Of a DNA stretch of 64,000 bases, positions 1 to 8,768 are shown in pieces. Origin of the DNA: Sphingobacterium sp. UGAL515B_05 (lineage in GTDB: Bacteria; Bacteroidota; Bacteroidia; Sphingobacteriales; Sphingobacteriaceae); contig NZ_CP109907.1 of NCBI RefSeq assembly GCF_033097525.1, positions 5,146,001-5,210,000 on the forward strand, in the 5' to 3' direction. A program made the position numbers and the translations under genes. The notes below the pieces were generated by a model. It did no database searches, had not been told where the DNA came from, and saw only the letters and a list, made by a program, of their open reading frames with translations. Each line of letters opens with the position of its first letter. Position 1 is the first letter of the stretch.

Positions 1-1778
1 GGGATTATATAGGCAACTTTGTGTACAAAGACAATGTGCTGCAGTATATCCTTAATGAAGAAGGGCGCAGCAGGCCGGAAGTAGTCACCACAGGTGCGCA
101 AAGCGGACAAACCAAATTTGTGTACGATTACTTTATCAAAGACCATTTAGGTAATGTGCGCAGCACCATCAGTGCCCAGCCGATCAACCAACAATATCTT
201 GCCCAACATGAAATTGCTACAGCAGGCAGCGAGCAACTAATCTTTGACAATATAGCATTGGTACGCGATGATAAACCAGGCAGTATTAATCCCGGAGACC
301 TCAAAGCAGCGCACCTTATTGCAAATGACCCTCATAAGCGAATAGGTACTGCTATCATGTTACGGGTAATGCCAGGTGATAAATTTACCTTTGCTGCCGA
401 TAGCTATTATGAAAGTGATGAAACGGAAACCAGTGAGACCCCACAGGCCGCTGAAATAGTGAACTCCTTACTTTCTGCCCTGACCGGCGGTACGGTAGGC
501 GGCATGCCGGTGAGTGAATCCGGGGAAAATATAGATATGATTAACCAGGCGCTAAGTAGCCAGGAAACCCTTAACTTTATCCAGAGCCAGATGGATCTGC
601 AGCATACTATTGCGGGTCCTAAGGCAGGATTGAACTATCTGTTCTTTGATGCTGGATTAAGGTTGATTCCGGGTATCAGCGGCAAGCTGGGGGTTACCGT
701 AACACCGGGCCAGTTCAATAACATGAGTGTAAGCCCAACCCCTATGACAGAACCAGGCTATGTAGTAGTCTTTGTAGATAACAATAGCATTGGTACCGAC
801 GTATGGTTTGATAATGTACAAGTATCGCATTACAACGGGGAAGTCCTGGATGAAAATCACTACTACCCATTTGGGTTAACGCTTAGTGAAACCAATAACA
901 ATCCAGCGTTACCAAACCAACCGTTTAAATATAATGGAAAGGAGTTAGAGAACTCATTTGGACTGCAAACTTATGAGTATGGTGCAAGACAATATGATCC
1001 ACAAATTGCAAGATGGAAAGGAATAGATCCTTTAGCTGATAAATATTTTGGAATTAGTCCTTTTGTATATGTTGCAAATAATCCTGTTAAATATGTAGAT
1101 CCAGATGGAAGAAGGGTTGAAATCTGGTCAGCTCGTTTCAACGAACAAGGACGTGTTGAAATAACAGAAAGAGTGATTTATGACAAAGGTAAATTGACAA
1201 ATACTGATGGGACAGCGTATAAAGGGAATGATAAATATATTTTAAGTACCGCTAAAGCAATGACAAATGGTAGAAAATTAGATAAAAGAGTTGACCAGGT
1301 TTATAGCGATATGGAAAATCATAAATCTGCAGATGGTACTCCAATTCCCCATATTGTAACAAATCTTATTCCTGTAAAAGAATGGATGAAAGGTGACAAA
1401 CACATGGATGTATTTAAAGATAGAGGACAAGGTTCAAGATACATTCCAAGTGAAAATATTCCAGGTGGGGGAATGATCAAATTTGTTCCCGAATATGATG
1501 TATCAAGGCCTAACTCAGGTATAAAGGACAATTCACCAGAAGAGATAATTGGCCACGAATTCAAGCATGATTGGAATGACAATATAAAAGGAACCCAGGA
1601 TGAGAATTTAGCTGAAAGAAGTGGCACGGCTGAAAATCCCGGCCCCAATTGTGAAGAAGTTGATGCAGTTAATTTTCAGAATATAATCCGAGCTGCAATG
1701 GGTAAACCGTTAAGAACTAAGCATGGTTCAGAAATTCCAAAAGAAAATTTAATTGACCCTAAAGACTATAGATTATGA
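1..1778 (+). CDS. RHS-repeat polymorphic toxin, C-terminal part, with HEXXH metallopeptidase-like tip
   Basis: The reading frame is open to the left edge (first full codon at 3), so the gene is truncated by the window; the GTG at 21 is not a credible start. The N-terminal part matches the end of Bacteroidota RHS proteins, and the RHS core motif (about residues 285-365, with YGARQYDPQIARW and NPVKYVDPDGR) ends the conserved shell. The last 215 or so residues differ in character and carry HEFKH followed by EEVDAVNFQNIIRAAMG and PLR. That arrangement recalls M91 (NleD-like) zinc peptidase toxin tips; this is an inference from motifs. The stop overlaps the next gene by 4 bases, as in toxin-immunity pairs. 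Probably a contact-delivered antibacterial effector. Confidence 0.88.
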   Translation, partial: DYIGNFVYKDNVLQYILNEEGRSRPEVVTTGAQSGQTKFVYDYFIKDHLGNVRSTISAQPINQQYLAQHEIATAGSEQLIFDNIALVRDDKPGSINPGDLKAAHLIANDPHKRIGTAIMLRVMPGDKFTFAADSYYESDETETSETPQAAEIVNSLLSALTGGTVGGMPVSESGENIDMINQALSSQETLNFIQSQMDLQHTIAGPKAGLNYLFFDAGLRLIPGISGKLGVTVTPGQFNNMSVSPTPMTEPGYVVVFVDNNSIGTDVWFDNVQVSHYNGEVLDENHYYPFGLTLSETNNNPALPNQPFKYNGKELENSFGLQTYEYGARQYDPQIARWKGIDPLADKYFGISPFVYVANNPVKYVDPDGRRVEIWSARFNEQGRVEITERVIYDKGKLTNTDGTAYKGNDKYILSTAKAMTNGRKLDKRVDQVYSDMENHKSADGTPIPHIVTNLIPVKEWMKGDKHMDVFKDRGQGSRYIPSENIPGGGMIKFVPEYDVSRPNSGIKDNSPEEIIGHEFKHDWNDNIKGTQDENLAERSGTAENPGPNCEEVDAVNFQNIIRAAMGKPLRTKHGSEIPKENLIDPKDYRL

Positions 1779-2362
1779 CAAAAATAATTTCACTAATTTT
1801 TATTTTATGCTTATCATGGCAGAGTTATTCCCAGGAAAAATTAGATCATGGGCTGGCGAACGAATTTGGTTTCTATCATTTCAAAAATGATAGAATGTAT
1901 AAAGAGTTTATTGATAATGCATATAAAGACCGGAGTCAATTATCAATAAGCTTTCTAACAGTTTATGTAAAAAAGAATGGGTTCTTCTCAAAAAAGAAGA
2001 TGGCAGTTATTGGAACCGACAATTGGATATTGAACAGTAGATATAAGGGCATTCCAGTATCGAAAATTCCAACCGTTATTAAACTTTCAAAAAAAGAGTT
2101 TAAAAATTTACGATTTTATATTGTGGATGAAGCTATTTACAGGTTCATAAATAAAATGGATAGAAAAATGTTTTATGACAAATATATTTATCCAGGCTCC
2201 AATATTCTAATTAGAGAACTGGATGTCAAGACTAAACATGCTGTAATGAATAGATTAATACAAGAGGGTATAGTCTTATATCAAAATGAACTTTCAGGCG
2301 ATATAGAGTTGCCACAACAAGAGTATTATTGGAGGTCCCCATTTGAAGGAGAAGACAATTAA
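1775..2362 (+). CDS. Candidate immunity protein for the RHS toxin (secreted, 195 aa)
   Basis: I do not recognise the family. The start overlaps the toxin stop (ATGA), so the two are translationally coupled, which is the main reason to call it immunity. A hydrophobic N-terminal signal peptide ending near SYSQ suggests export to the periplasm, fitting a toxin that acts in the cell envelope. The rest is basic and soluble-looking, with no clear motif. AT-rich composition compared with the RHS shell fits exchange of the tip module as a unit. An alternative is a toxin co-factor or chaperone. Confidence 0.75.
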   Translation: MTKIISLIFILCLSWQSYSQEKLDHGLANEFGFYHFKNDRMYKEFIDNAYKDRSQLSISFLTVYVKKNGFFSKKKMAVIGTDNWILNSRYKGIPVSKIPTVIKLSKKEFKNLRFYIVDEAIYRFINKMDRKMFYDKYIYPGSNILIRELDVKTKHAVMNRLIQEGIVLYQNELSGDIELPQQEYYWRSPFEGEDN

Positions 2363-2367
2363 ATTAA

Positions 2368-2499
2368 ATCCTAAATCATTTTGGAGAAGTTGAATTAGAA
2401 CTAAAATTGGTCAACGTTTACTCAGAAATTGGAACGAAGCAAAACATAAATATAGATTATTGGAGAATTAAAAAAGTATATGAAGATAAATTGTCCTAA
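2368..2499 (+). other. Open stretch without a start codon, possible gene remnant
   Basis: A 43-codon open frame with protein-like composition (HFGEVELELKLVNVYSEIG near its start) lies between the immunity candidate and the next gene. It begins right after a stop, has no ATG, GTG or TTG near its beginning, and overlaps the next gene's start. It may be the end of a displaced toxin tip or immunity gene. It could also be chance. Confidence 0.25.
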
Positions 2500-3052
2500 A
2501 TGTTGCAAAATTATATCTAAGATATTGGGGATTGTTTTGTTCGTCGTCATTTCCTTTAATGCAAATGCGCTAAAGTGGCATAAAAAAAATATTGATAGTG
2601 TATTAGAATTATCATTTCCGAAAAAACCTATCCATTTTCCCTTAACTGAACAGGGATTAGAGCGATATATTTGTCAACAAGGTGGTTGTTATTTCAGTTT
2701 AAGTATAAGAGACAGTATAATTGACGACTATTACGGATATTTATTGGCATCAGATAGTACGCGAGAATCCTGGGCTAATTCTACCTTAAACTGGGTAATT
2801 GATTCAAAAGTAAATCAACCATTTCACTATCTAATTTCAAAGGAGACCCTGAGGCTAGGATATAATGATTTCGGAGTTGATATTGTGTATGCTACTTCAG
2901 ATCTTACCATGGCAGAAAGCAATAAGCGGTTCGCGAAATTACTATTATTAGGAAATTCACTTTACATTTTAGATGTATGGTATATGGATGATGAACTACA
3001 TGATTTAGAAAAGGATAAATTTTTTAAGTCGGTTTCATTGAAAAGAAAGTAA
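2480..3052 (+). CDS. Hypothetical exported or membrane-anchored protein (190 aa), possibly a second immunity gene
   Basis: Family not recognised. The N-terminus has a CPKC pair and then a hydrophobic segment (about residues 12-31, ILGIVLFVVISFNANA), so it is a signal peptide or a single membrane anchor. The remainder is a small mixed domain with two further cysteines (ICQQGGC). It lies on the same strand, 117 bases after the immunity candidate and before a terminator, so it may be cotranscribed with the RHS module. Function unknown. Confidence 0.65.
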   Translation: MKINCPKCCKIISKILGIVLFVVISFNANALKWHKKNIDSVLELSFPKKPIHFPLTEQGLERYICQQGGCYFSLSIRDSIIDDYYGYLLASDSTRESWANSTLNWVIDSKVNQPFHYLISKETLRLGYNDFGVDIVYATSDLTMAESNKRFAKLLLLGNSLYILDVWYMDDELHDLEKDKFFKSVSLKRK

Positions 3053-3122
3053 TATATAATTGACCATTTAAATTACTTGTTGAAATAAAAGTACTCTTGG
3101 ATTAATGAGTAAATGAAACAGG

Positions 3123-3153
3123 GCGGAAGCATTCTTGCTTCCGCTTTTGTTTT
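3123..3153 (+). terminator. Rho-independent terminator after the RHS module
   Basis: Perfect 8-bp stem GCGGAAGC/GCTTCCGC (3123-3130 and 3137-3144), 6-base loop, then TTTTGTTTTG. It lies 70 bases after the preceding gene. Confidence 0.8.
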
Positions 3154-3256
3154 GACTTTAAAATCGCTAAAAGCTTAATTCATATTACCAAAACAATATT
3201 TCATCGGATTAGTAAATTAAAATTGAATTATCCTTCTACTTTAATATCAAAAAAGT

Positions 3257-6022
3257 ATGAAGCCTTATTCAAAAGCAATAGTCAGGGTTCCGCAATTTCC
3301 TATGGAAGCAACCATGAAAGAATATTGGGTACCGTTGAAGGAATCCATTCAACAATCTGCACCAGATTTTTTTAGCTTAATCAAAACCTTAAAATATGAT
3401 GAGATTGCCGAACAACCAGAAAATATACAATCAACAATTGTAAAGTACTTCAATCGGGCAAAATTCAGGTGTACTCCTTACGGCACCTTTGCATCCGTTG
3501 GAATTATTAATGTCGTTAATGAAAAGCAGAGGGAGAATGTTTTAAACTATAAAAGAAGTCTTCATGAATTGATCAGCTGGCAGGAGATGCAGAATGTTCA
3601 ATCAGATAATAATCTGGTAAACCATAAACTTTTTGCGAATAGCTCTTATTACAAAGTTGAGGATTGCTTACGCTATGTAAAGCGGAAAGGAGAGACATTT
3701 GAGCTAGCAGAGATTGCCTTCGATTCCACCGTTGAAGGTATTCTTAAGGAACTTCAGTCCCCATTATCATACGGTGAACTATGCAACTTATTACCGTTTG
3801 CAGAACCATATATTCAGCCCTTAATAGATTGTGGTTTACTTATTTCCGAAAATGATCCTAATTTGATCGGGGAGGATTACTTCACCAGGATTGGCCATTC
3901 GGCGTCAAATCCAATAAAATACCAGGTTAGTGAATTCCAAGATCCATTAGAAGTTTCCTCCACGTATTTCCGCCACATTCCTGATTTAATAAAAATACTC
4001 CGCGCGGGTTTACAGGGTAGTACCACAAGTCCGAATATGCTTTCCTTTATGGAGCAATTTACAAAACGATTTGACCGTCAAACAGTTTCTTTGATGCAGG
4101 CAATCGACCCGGACATTGGTATAGGCTATGGGAACTTCTATAATAATGCAATTGGTGACCTCATTAAGGAACTACAAATAGAAGAACAATCTTCACAAGA
4201 AAATCCGCTGTTACAATATTTAAACCTCGCCAATGACCAAGAATATCAAGTAGGGCAAACTATTAGAATTGATGAACTAAAAGACAACCTAAGTGATCCT
4301 CAAGGTCCGGTTCTGGCCAATAGTGTATCACTTTTTTGTTCTATTAATGACGGAATGGTCTTCTTTGACCGGATTGGAGGTCATTCTTATACCCAACTTG
4401 CCGGAAGGTTCACGATCTGCAGTGAGGGAATTCGCAGCCTATGCCAGGAAATCGCCTGCCTCGAAGAAACCTCAAATCCTGAAGTACTGTTTTTTGACAT
4501 CAGCTATAATGCGGAATTAAATGTAGATAATGTAAACAGGAGGGCTAAGTTATACAGCCAGGAGCTCAATATCCTCAACTATCCTGGTAACAAAGAACCT
4601 ATAACCCTTGACGATCTTTATGTAACAGTATCAGGTTCGGAGATAGTGCTTAGGTCCAAAAAGTTTGGAAAGAGATTGATTCCCAGGATGGCATCGGCCT
4701 ATAATTACCGGAGATCGAAACTACCTGTATTCAGGTTTTTGTATGATTTATCTTTTCATGGAATAATTGGGGATCTGTCCTTTAATTTTCCTGAACTGGT
4801 AAAAGGTAAAAAATATTACCCCCAGGTACAATTCCGAAATATTATAGTCAGTAATCCAAAGGTAAGCGTATCTAAATCAGAACTGGAGAACCTTCTTTCA
4901 GAAGACCATATAAGAAGTTTAAAATCTCACCTTTTAGCATTTAACATTGGCCCTATTGTAAAAATTCCAAGAAACGAAGAGAGTATCGTTTTTGATTTAA
5001 ATGATCCCCTTCAATGCAACATGTTAATCCGGGAAATTAAGAAGGCAGGCAGTTTATTTTTGGAAAATGTTGCCATTCCAACAGCGCCATTGATTAGAGA
5101 TGGTAATGGAATGGCCTTTAATAACCAACTATCCATTCCCTTGTTCCATAAAAATGAGCTGTATAAAGCCAGCAGCCCTATAGATGTACCTTTTACCGAA
5201 AAGCGGACTTTCCTTCCAATACAGGATTGGTTGTACCTTGAAATTTATTGTGCTCCAGGCAAAAGCGATGAGATTATTCTTTTACTCGAGCAAACAGTTA
5301 AAAAAGCACGCCCTTTTGTAGAAAAGTGGTTTTTTATTCGCTATAACGAAAAAGGTAACCATATCCGGTTCCGATCACAGGTTAAAAAAGATTTCCGTTT
5401 ATCATTTTTAGATAACCTTTATACCATACTTGATCCCAAGATCAGCAGTGGTATCATCAGCGACATCTCCATTAATGGCTATAACCGCGAACTGGAGCGA
5501 TATGGAATCGTAGGAATGGAAAGAGTAGAACAACATTTTTACCTGGATAGTACAATTGTCGTTAAATTGCTTCAAAAGGGTGCAGATGATATATATAAAT
5601 ATGCTCATTGCCTAAGGTTGTTTTTACTGCTCAAAAATCAAGGATCTATTTCATCGACAAGATGGGTACAGTGGATGGGCCATATCCGCCAGTTGTTTGA
5701 AAGAGAGCACCAATTAGGAACAGTTCAATTTCGCAAAGTCCGACGATACTTTCAGGAACAAAAAGAATACCTTCTTGGAGCACTGGATGATATTCATCAG
5801 TCTGAAATAGATTTTTGTTTATCCGTACAGAATATAGTTTCTAATTGTCCCGAAAGAAGACAGGCCCCGATGGTAACTGACCTGATGCATATGCATATTA
5901 ACCGTCTGTTTTCCAGTTACCAAAGAAGTCATGAATTAATCATTTTTAGTTTATTAGACCTGGTTGAAAAGAACCTTAATCATAGGTTCAAAACGTATAA
6001 CCATCTGAAGTCAATGATCTAA
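3257..6022 (+). CDS. Lantibiotic dehydratase (LanB-type), full length with SpaB_C/thiopeptide-type C-terminal domain
   Basis: A 921-residue protein with the two modules of class I lanthipeptide dehydratases. The N-terminal glutamylation domain contains the family hallmark near residues 69-83 (RAKFRCTPYGTFASVG). The C-terminal elimination domain starts near residue 655 (DWLYLEIYCAPGKSDE, then RYNEKGNHIRFR). Known members use glutamyl-tRNA to activate Ser/Thr of a precursor and then eliminate glutamate to give dehydro residues; that this one does so is inference. No LanC cyclase, protease or dedicated transporter lies nearby. It converges on a LytTR two-component pair, overlapping the response regulator by 35 bases. 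The start follows a long AT-rich leader without other ORFs. Confidence 0.92.
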   Translation: MKPYSKAIVRVPQFPMEATMKEYWVPLKESIQQSAPDFFSLIKTLKYDEIAEQPENIQSTIVKYFNRAKFRCTPYGTFASVGIINVVNEKQRENVLNYKRSLHELISWQEMQNVQSDNNLVNHKLFANSSYYKVEDCLRYVKRKGETFELAEIAFDSTVEGILKELQSPLSYGELCNLLPFAEPYIQPLIDCGLLISENDPNLIGEDYFTRIGHSASNPIKYQVSEFQDPLEVSSTYFRHIPDLIKILRAGLQGSTTSPNMLSFMEQFTKRFDRQTVSLMQAIDPDIGIGYGNFYNNAIGDLIKELQIEEQSSQENPLLQYLNLANDQEYQVGQTIRIDELKDNLSDPQGPVLANSVSLFCSINDGMVFFDRIGGHSYTQLAGRFTICSEGIRSLCQEIACLEETSNPEVLFFDISYNAELNVDNVNRRAKLYSQELNILNYPGNKEPITLDDLYVTVSGSEIVLRSKKFGKRLIPRMASAYNYRRSKLPVFRFLYDLSFHGIIGDLSFNFPELVKGKKYYPQVQFRNIIVSNPKVSVSKSELENLLSEDHIRSLKSHLLAFNIGPIVKIPRNEESIVFDLNDPLQCNMLIREIKKAGSLFLENVAIPTAPLIRDGNGMAFNNQLSIPLFHKNELYKASSPIDVPFTEKRTFLPIQDWLYLEIYCAPGKSDEIILLLEQTVKKARPFVEKWFFIRYNEKGNHIRFRSQVKKDFRLSFLDNLYTILDPKISSGIISDISINGYNRELERYGIVGMERVEQHFYLDSTIVVKLLQKGADDIYKYAHCLRLFLLLKNQGSISSTRWVQWMGHIRQLFEREHQLGTVQFRKVRRYFQEQKEYLLGALDDIHQSEIDFCLSVQNIVSNCPERRQAPMVTDLMHMHINRLFSSYQRSHELIIFSLLDLVEKNLNHRFKTYNHLKSMI

Positions 6023-6713
6023 TAAAGTCGTCTTTAAACTTGTCTGTAATAGCAAATATTAGCTTTTTTTCGTCCAGGAATACATCATTTGCATCATAAC
6101 GGATGATCTTACTTTTATTTACGATTACAGACCGGTTTACCTGTATAAATGCCGGAGGGCTCAATACCTCACTTAAGTGTTTCAAACTCAAAGAGCAATG
6201 GAAAGGAGGTGCGTCGTCAAAAAATATGGAACAGAAACTACCTGAAGCCTGAATAAAAGTAATTGATGCAGTCAAAATAGTTATTCTTACCTCCCGGCCA
6301 CCACCAGGTAAATATATGTATTTAGGGGGACGGAGCACGGTTCTTTCCTTTGTACCAGCCATTTGTTTTGCTTTGTTAACTGCGGCCAGGAAGCGATCAT
6401 AGCTTAAGGGCTTAAATAAGTAACCAGCAGCGCCTTTTATAAATGCCTCTTCTGCAAAGTGCCGGTGTCCACTGACCAGGATGATAATGTAGTCTTTCGA
6501 TAAACTATCCAGTAAGGTTAAACCGGAGATATCCGGTAATTCTATATCTAAAAAAATCAAATCTACCTTGGATTTTAATTTTTGCATCATGTGTAATGCC
6601 TCTTCACCGGATTCAGTCGCACCGGTAAAATGAAGTATTGAGGTTTGATCAATAAATTTCTTCAGTTGCCTGATTACTGAAGGAGTATCATCTATTATAT
6701 AACAATTTAACAT
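5988..6713 (-). CDS. LytTR-family response regulator
   Basis: A 241-residue regulator. The receiver domain (about 1-120) shows the acidic pair (IIDDTP), the phospho-acceptor Asp in DLIFLDIELPD and the conserved Lys in LFKPL. The C-terminal LytTR DNA-binding domain (about 140-238) contains the typical FIQVNRSVIVNKSKI stretch. Its start overlaps the end of the sensor gene upstream by 7 bases, so the two are one operon. Its 3' end overlaps the end of the LanB gene in convergent orientation, so each transcript may run antisense into the other. A plausible target is the LanB/peptide region. Confidence 0.92.
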   Translation of the reverse strand: MLNCYIIDDTPSVIRQLKKFIDQTSILHFTGATESGEEALHMMQKLKSKVDLIFLDIELPDISGLTLLDSLSKDYIIILVSGHRHFAEEAFIKGAAGYLFKPLSYDRFLAAVNKAKQMAGTKERTVLRPPKYIYLPGGGREVRITILTASITFIQASGSFCSIFFDDAPPFHCSLSLKHLSEVLSPPAFIQVNRSVIVNKSKIIRYDANDVFLDEKKLIFAITDKFKDDFIRSLTSDGYTF

Positions 6714-7747
6714 AGTTCAATGGCTAAGCTTAATCGATAGGTAAATGCATGGTCTTCTATTTTTAATACATGCTTGTTGCGGTAATTCAGATCGAGTCTT
6801 TTTTGAAGATTGTTGATTCCGATTCGATTACTGCTGTTCGGTTTTCTTTGTCCTTTTCTATTATACGTCTCCATATATAGAATGCTATCTTGTACCTTAA
6901 TGTCAATCATCGCGGGATCAACCGTATCATTCAGGTCAGCATACTTCAATAAGTTAACTACCGGTTCAAGCAGTAATTTTGGAGGGATCAATAGTTCCTC
7001 ATACCCCTCAACATGTACAACAATCTTGTTGAAAGGTTCTTTTTCCCGATAAAGCGCCTCAAGTATAAGATACTTACGTATATAGGCGATCTCATCTTTT
7101 AAAAGGATTTTACCCGCTACATCACCATGATTTAAACCGTCAGAGGTTAGCTCAGACAGTAAAACAATAGCTTTTGCATCCTCTTTGGAATATTCTTCGA
7201 CGCGTTCACAGACATAGCCTAAAACATTATTGATCAGATGCGGATCAGTCTGCAGGTGAAGTAGATTATTCTCCAGCTGCAAGGTTTTCTGATCGGCCTT
7301 GATTTTCGCTCTGGCATATGCAACTGCATAGGCTAACGCTGAAATTAGAATGCCCCGCATTGAACTTCTTTGTAGTGTTTCAAAATCCAGGAAGAAGGTG
7401 GCTTTCCCATTTATTAGTAGAGTATATAAAGCAGAATATAACAGGATCAGTATGCCATAAAAAGGTACAGCAAACGCGGCAAATAATTGCTGCACAAACC
7501 GGTTATTTCGGAACAGACCAATGATAAAAGGCATGTATCCAAGGGTAACCAGGTAGAAGTAAGCAATATCAAATACATAATAAACGATGTAAATACCGAG
7601 ATCCGAAATTTTTAAAGATTGGAGCTTTGTGGACATTTCTATCAAAACCAATAGCATTATTGGAATAACATGGCCCCAGATCGGCTTTATTTTCGAAGCT
7701 TTTACCATAGATATTTTTGTTAACGTAGGGCTAAAATGGACTTTCAT
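6707..7747 (-). CDS. LytS-type sensor histidine kinase, possibly degenerate
   Basis: A 346-residue membrane sensor with about four hydrophobic segments in the first 150 residues, then a His_kinase-type dimerisation segment (LQTDPHLINN, phospho-accepting His) and a HATPase-like end with IGINNLQKRL. The N-box reads EPVVNLLKYAD, where the family normally has ENxxKHG, so the ATP/Mg-binding Glu and Asn appear to be replaced; the usual D-box is also not obvious. It may have altered or no kinase activity. It is in an operon with the LytTR regulator and is divergent from the small peptide gene at 7835. A second in-frame start lies 13 codons in (7708). Confidence 0.85.
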   Translation of the reverse strand: MKVHFSPTLTKISMVKASKIKPIWGHVIPIMLLVLIEMSTKLQSLKISDLGIYIVYYVFDIAYFYLVTLGYMPFIIGLFRNNRFVQQLFAAFAVPFYGILILLYSALYTLLINGKATFFLDFETLQRSSMRGILISALAYAVAYARAKIKADQKTLQLENNLLHLQTDPHLINNVLGYVCERVEEYSKEDAKAIVLLSELTSDGLNHGDVAGKILLKDEIAYIRKYLILEALYREKEPFNKIVVHVEGYEELLIPPKLLLEPVVNLLKYADLNDTVDPAMIDIKVQDSILYMETYNRKGQRKPNSSNRIGINNLQKRLDLNYRNKHVLKIEDHAFTYRLSLAIELC

Positions 7748-7789
7748 GTAGGCTAAATGGGGTATTCGTCAATTTATCGGAAATAGGCT

Positions 7790-8248
7790 TCAGATGGGTA
7801 GTAATTTTATATCAGAAACCTTAAAAAACACATTATGAACACAACAAAAAATCAAGTTGTATTGGTAACCAGAACAGTTTTTACGTTCGATGGAGTTAAA
7901 TCGAAAGACGGTGCAAAGAGCACTGAAACCTCGCATCCTACAACCGGTTCTACCACGAACAGTACTTATATTTTTAACTGTCCTAAGTAGCATTGATCTG
8001 AAATGGGAAGCAGTAGATTTTGCTGCTTCCATTTTAATCGAAATGGTAGGAATAAAAGTTCCCAAGGCTTTTATCCTTACCTGGTAGTTACCAATATAAG
8101 TTGCCGCCCTCGTGTTAGAGAATTGTGGATCATCATAAACAGATTTAAAAGGTTTATTAATGATAGGGGGTTGTCTCAGTTCGACTGCATCGCAACAGTT
8201 GAAGGAGTAAACCAAAGTTAACAAAATGCTAATGACCCAGATGCGCAT
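7790..8248 (-). CDS. Doubtful hypothetical protein or gene remnant
   Basis: From the ATG at 8248 the minus strand encodes a plausible signal peptide (MRIWVISILLTLVYS) and about 60 residues of normal-looking protein with YDDPQFSNTRAATYIGNYQV. The second half runs through the terminator stem and antisense to the 51-aa peptide, and becomes Arg/Cys-rich and unconvincing. I read it as the N-terminal part of a gene whose 3' end has been lost, but an intact small secreted protein cannot be excluded. It and the peptide gene compete for the same DNA. Confidence 0.3.
   Translation of the reverse strand: MRIWVISILLTLVYSFNCCDAVELRQPPIINKPFKSVYDDPQFSNTRAATYIGNYQVRIKALGTFIPTISIKMEAAKSTASHFRSMLLRTVKNISTVRGRTGCRMRGFSALCTVFRFNSIERKNCSGYQYNLIFCCVHNVFFKVSDIKLLPI
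7835..7990 (+). CDS. Candidate RiPP precursor peptide (51 aa, Ser/Thr-rich, one Cys)
   Basis: A short gene, MNTTKNQVVL... ending FNCPK, with about 18 Ser/Thr, most of them after residue 22, and a single Cys at position 49. It is followed 10 bases later by a hairpin with a T-run, and it starts divergently from the sensor kinase next to a LanB dehydratase. A substrate rich in Ser/Thr fits a dehydratase. It lacks the double-glycine leader common in other Bacteroidota precursors, and a single Cys allows at most one (methyl)lanthionine. No homology is claimed. A longer open frame exists on the opposite strand here (see 7790-8248). Confidence 0.5.
   Translation: MNTTKNQVVLVTRTVFTFDGVKSKDGAKSTETSHPTTGSTTNSTYIFNCPK
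8001..8036 (+). terminator. Terminator after the 51-aa peptide gene
   Basis: Stem AAATGG-GAAGCAG pairing with CTGCTTC-CATTT around a loop of about 8 bases (one bulged G), followed by TTTTAATC. Its position and polarity fit the peptide transcript. Confidence 0.6.
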
Positions 8249-8417
8249 TAACCAATAAATAACAATAGTGAGAAATAAAATACATTTATGAGTGTCTGGA
8301 GACAGGCGGAGCCGAAAACCTGTAAATAGAGTAGGCACTATTCTTAACCCGAAAAACCAATTCTCTTTTGGATTGGCCGGAGCCTTTCATTTATTCTTAA
8401 TTTCAAAAACAATTTTT

Positions 8418-8747
8418 ATGAAAAAAGTAATTTTCTCCGCGGCCGCTTTAATGCTGGCCTCCGCATTCTCTTTTGCAGGTACTCCTGAAACAAAAACCGA
8501 AGCAAAAGCAAAACCTGAAGTAAAAACTTCATCTACTGTTTACCATTACACCAGTGAAAGCACTGCTCCCGGTGCATTTGCTAATACTGCCAATTGGTCT
8601 GAAGGGCCCTCCGATAATCCAACGTGTGGTTCGTATAATAACAAACCATGTGAAATCACTGCAGACGATGCCGCTGATTTGTCCAGCATGTTAAACGGGC
8701 AAAGCAACTCCAATGTTCTGTTAATCACTGACAGGAACCGACAATAA
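8418..8747 (+). CDS. Small secreted protein, DUF6520-like (109 aa)
   Basis: The chosen start (MKKVIFSAAALMLASAFSFAG) gives a clean signal peptide cleaved near AFA/G; a longer frame upstream has no such feature. The mature part is a linker rich in Lys, Glu and Thr, then a region with two cysteines (PTCGSYNNKPC). This layout resembles the small DUF6520-type exported proteins common in Sphingobacteriaceae; that match is by pattern only. It lies beside the RiPP-like locus and ends at a strong terminator. It could be an independent secreted peptide, or a second substrate for the LanB enzyme, since it is Ser/Thr-rich with two Cys. Confidence 0.7.
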   Translation: MKKVIFSAAALMLASAFSFAGTPETKTEAKAKPEVKTSSTVYHYTSESTAPGAFANTANWSEGPSDNPTCGSYNNKPCEITADDAADLSSMLNGQSNSNVLLITDRNRQ

Positions 8748-8768
8748 GTTTCAGATACAAAAAAAGGA

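Noticed and set aside
7318..7524. Short plus-strand frame across the sensor kinase
   Set aside because: It is antisense to a well-supported gene, with no promoter, motif or terminator of its own.
8292..8417. N-terminal extension of the small secreted protein gene
   Set aside because: The extension lacks signal features and the internal ATG at 8418 begins a perfect signal peptide.
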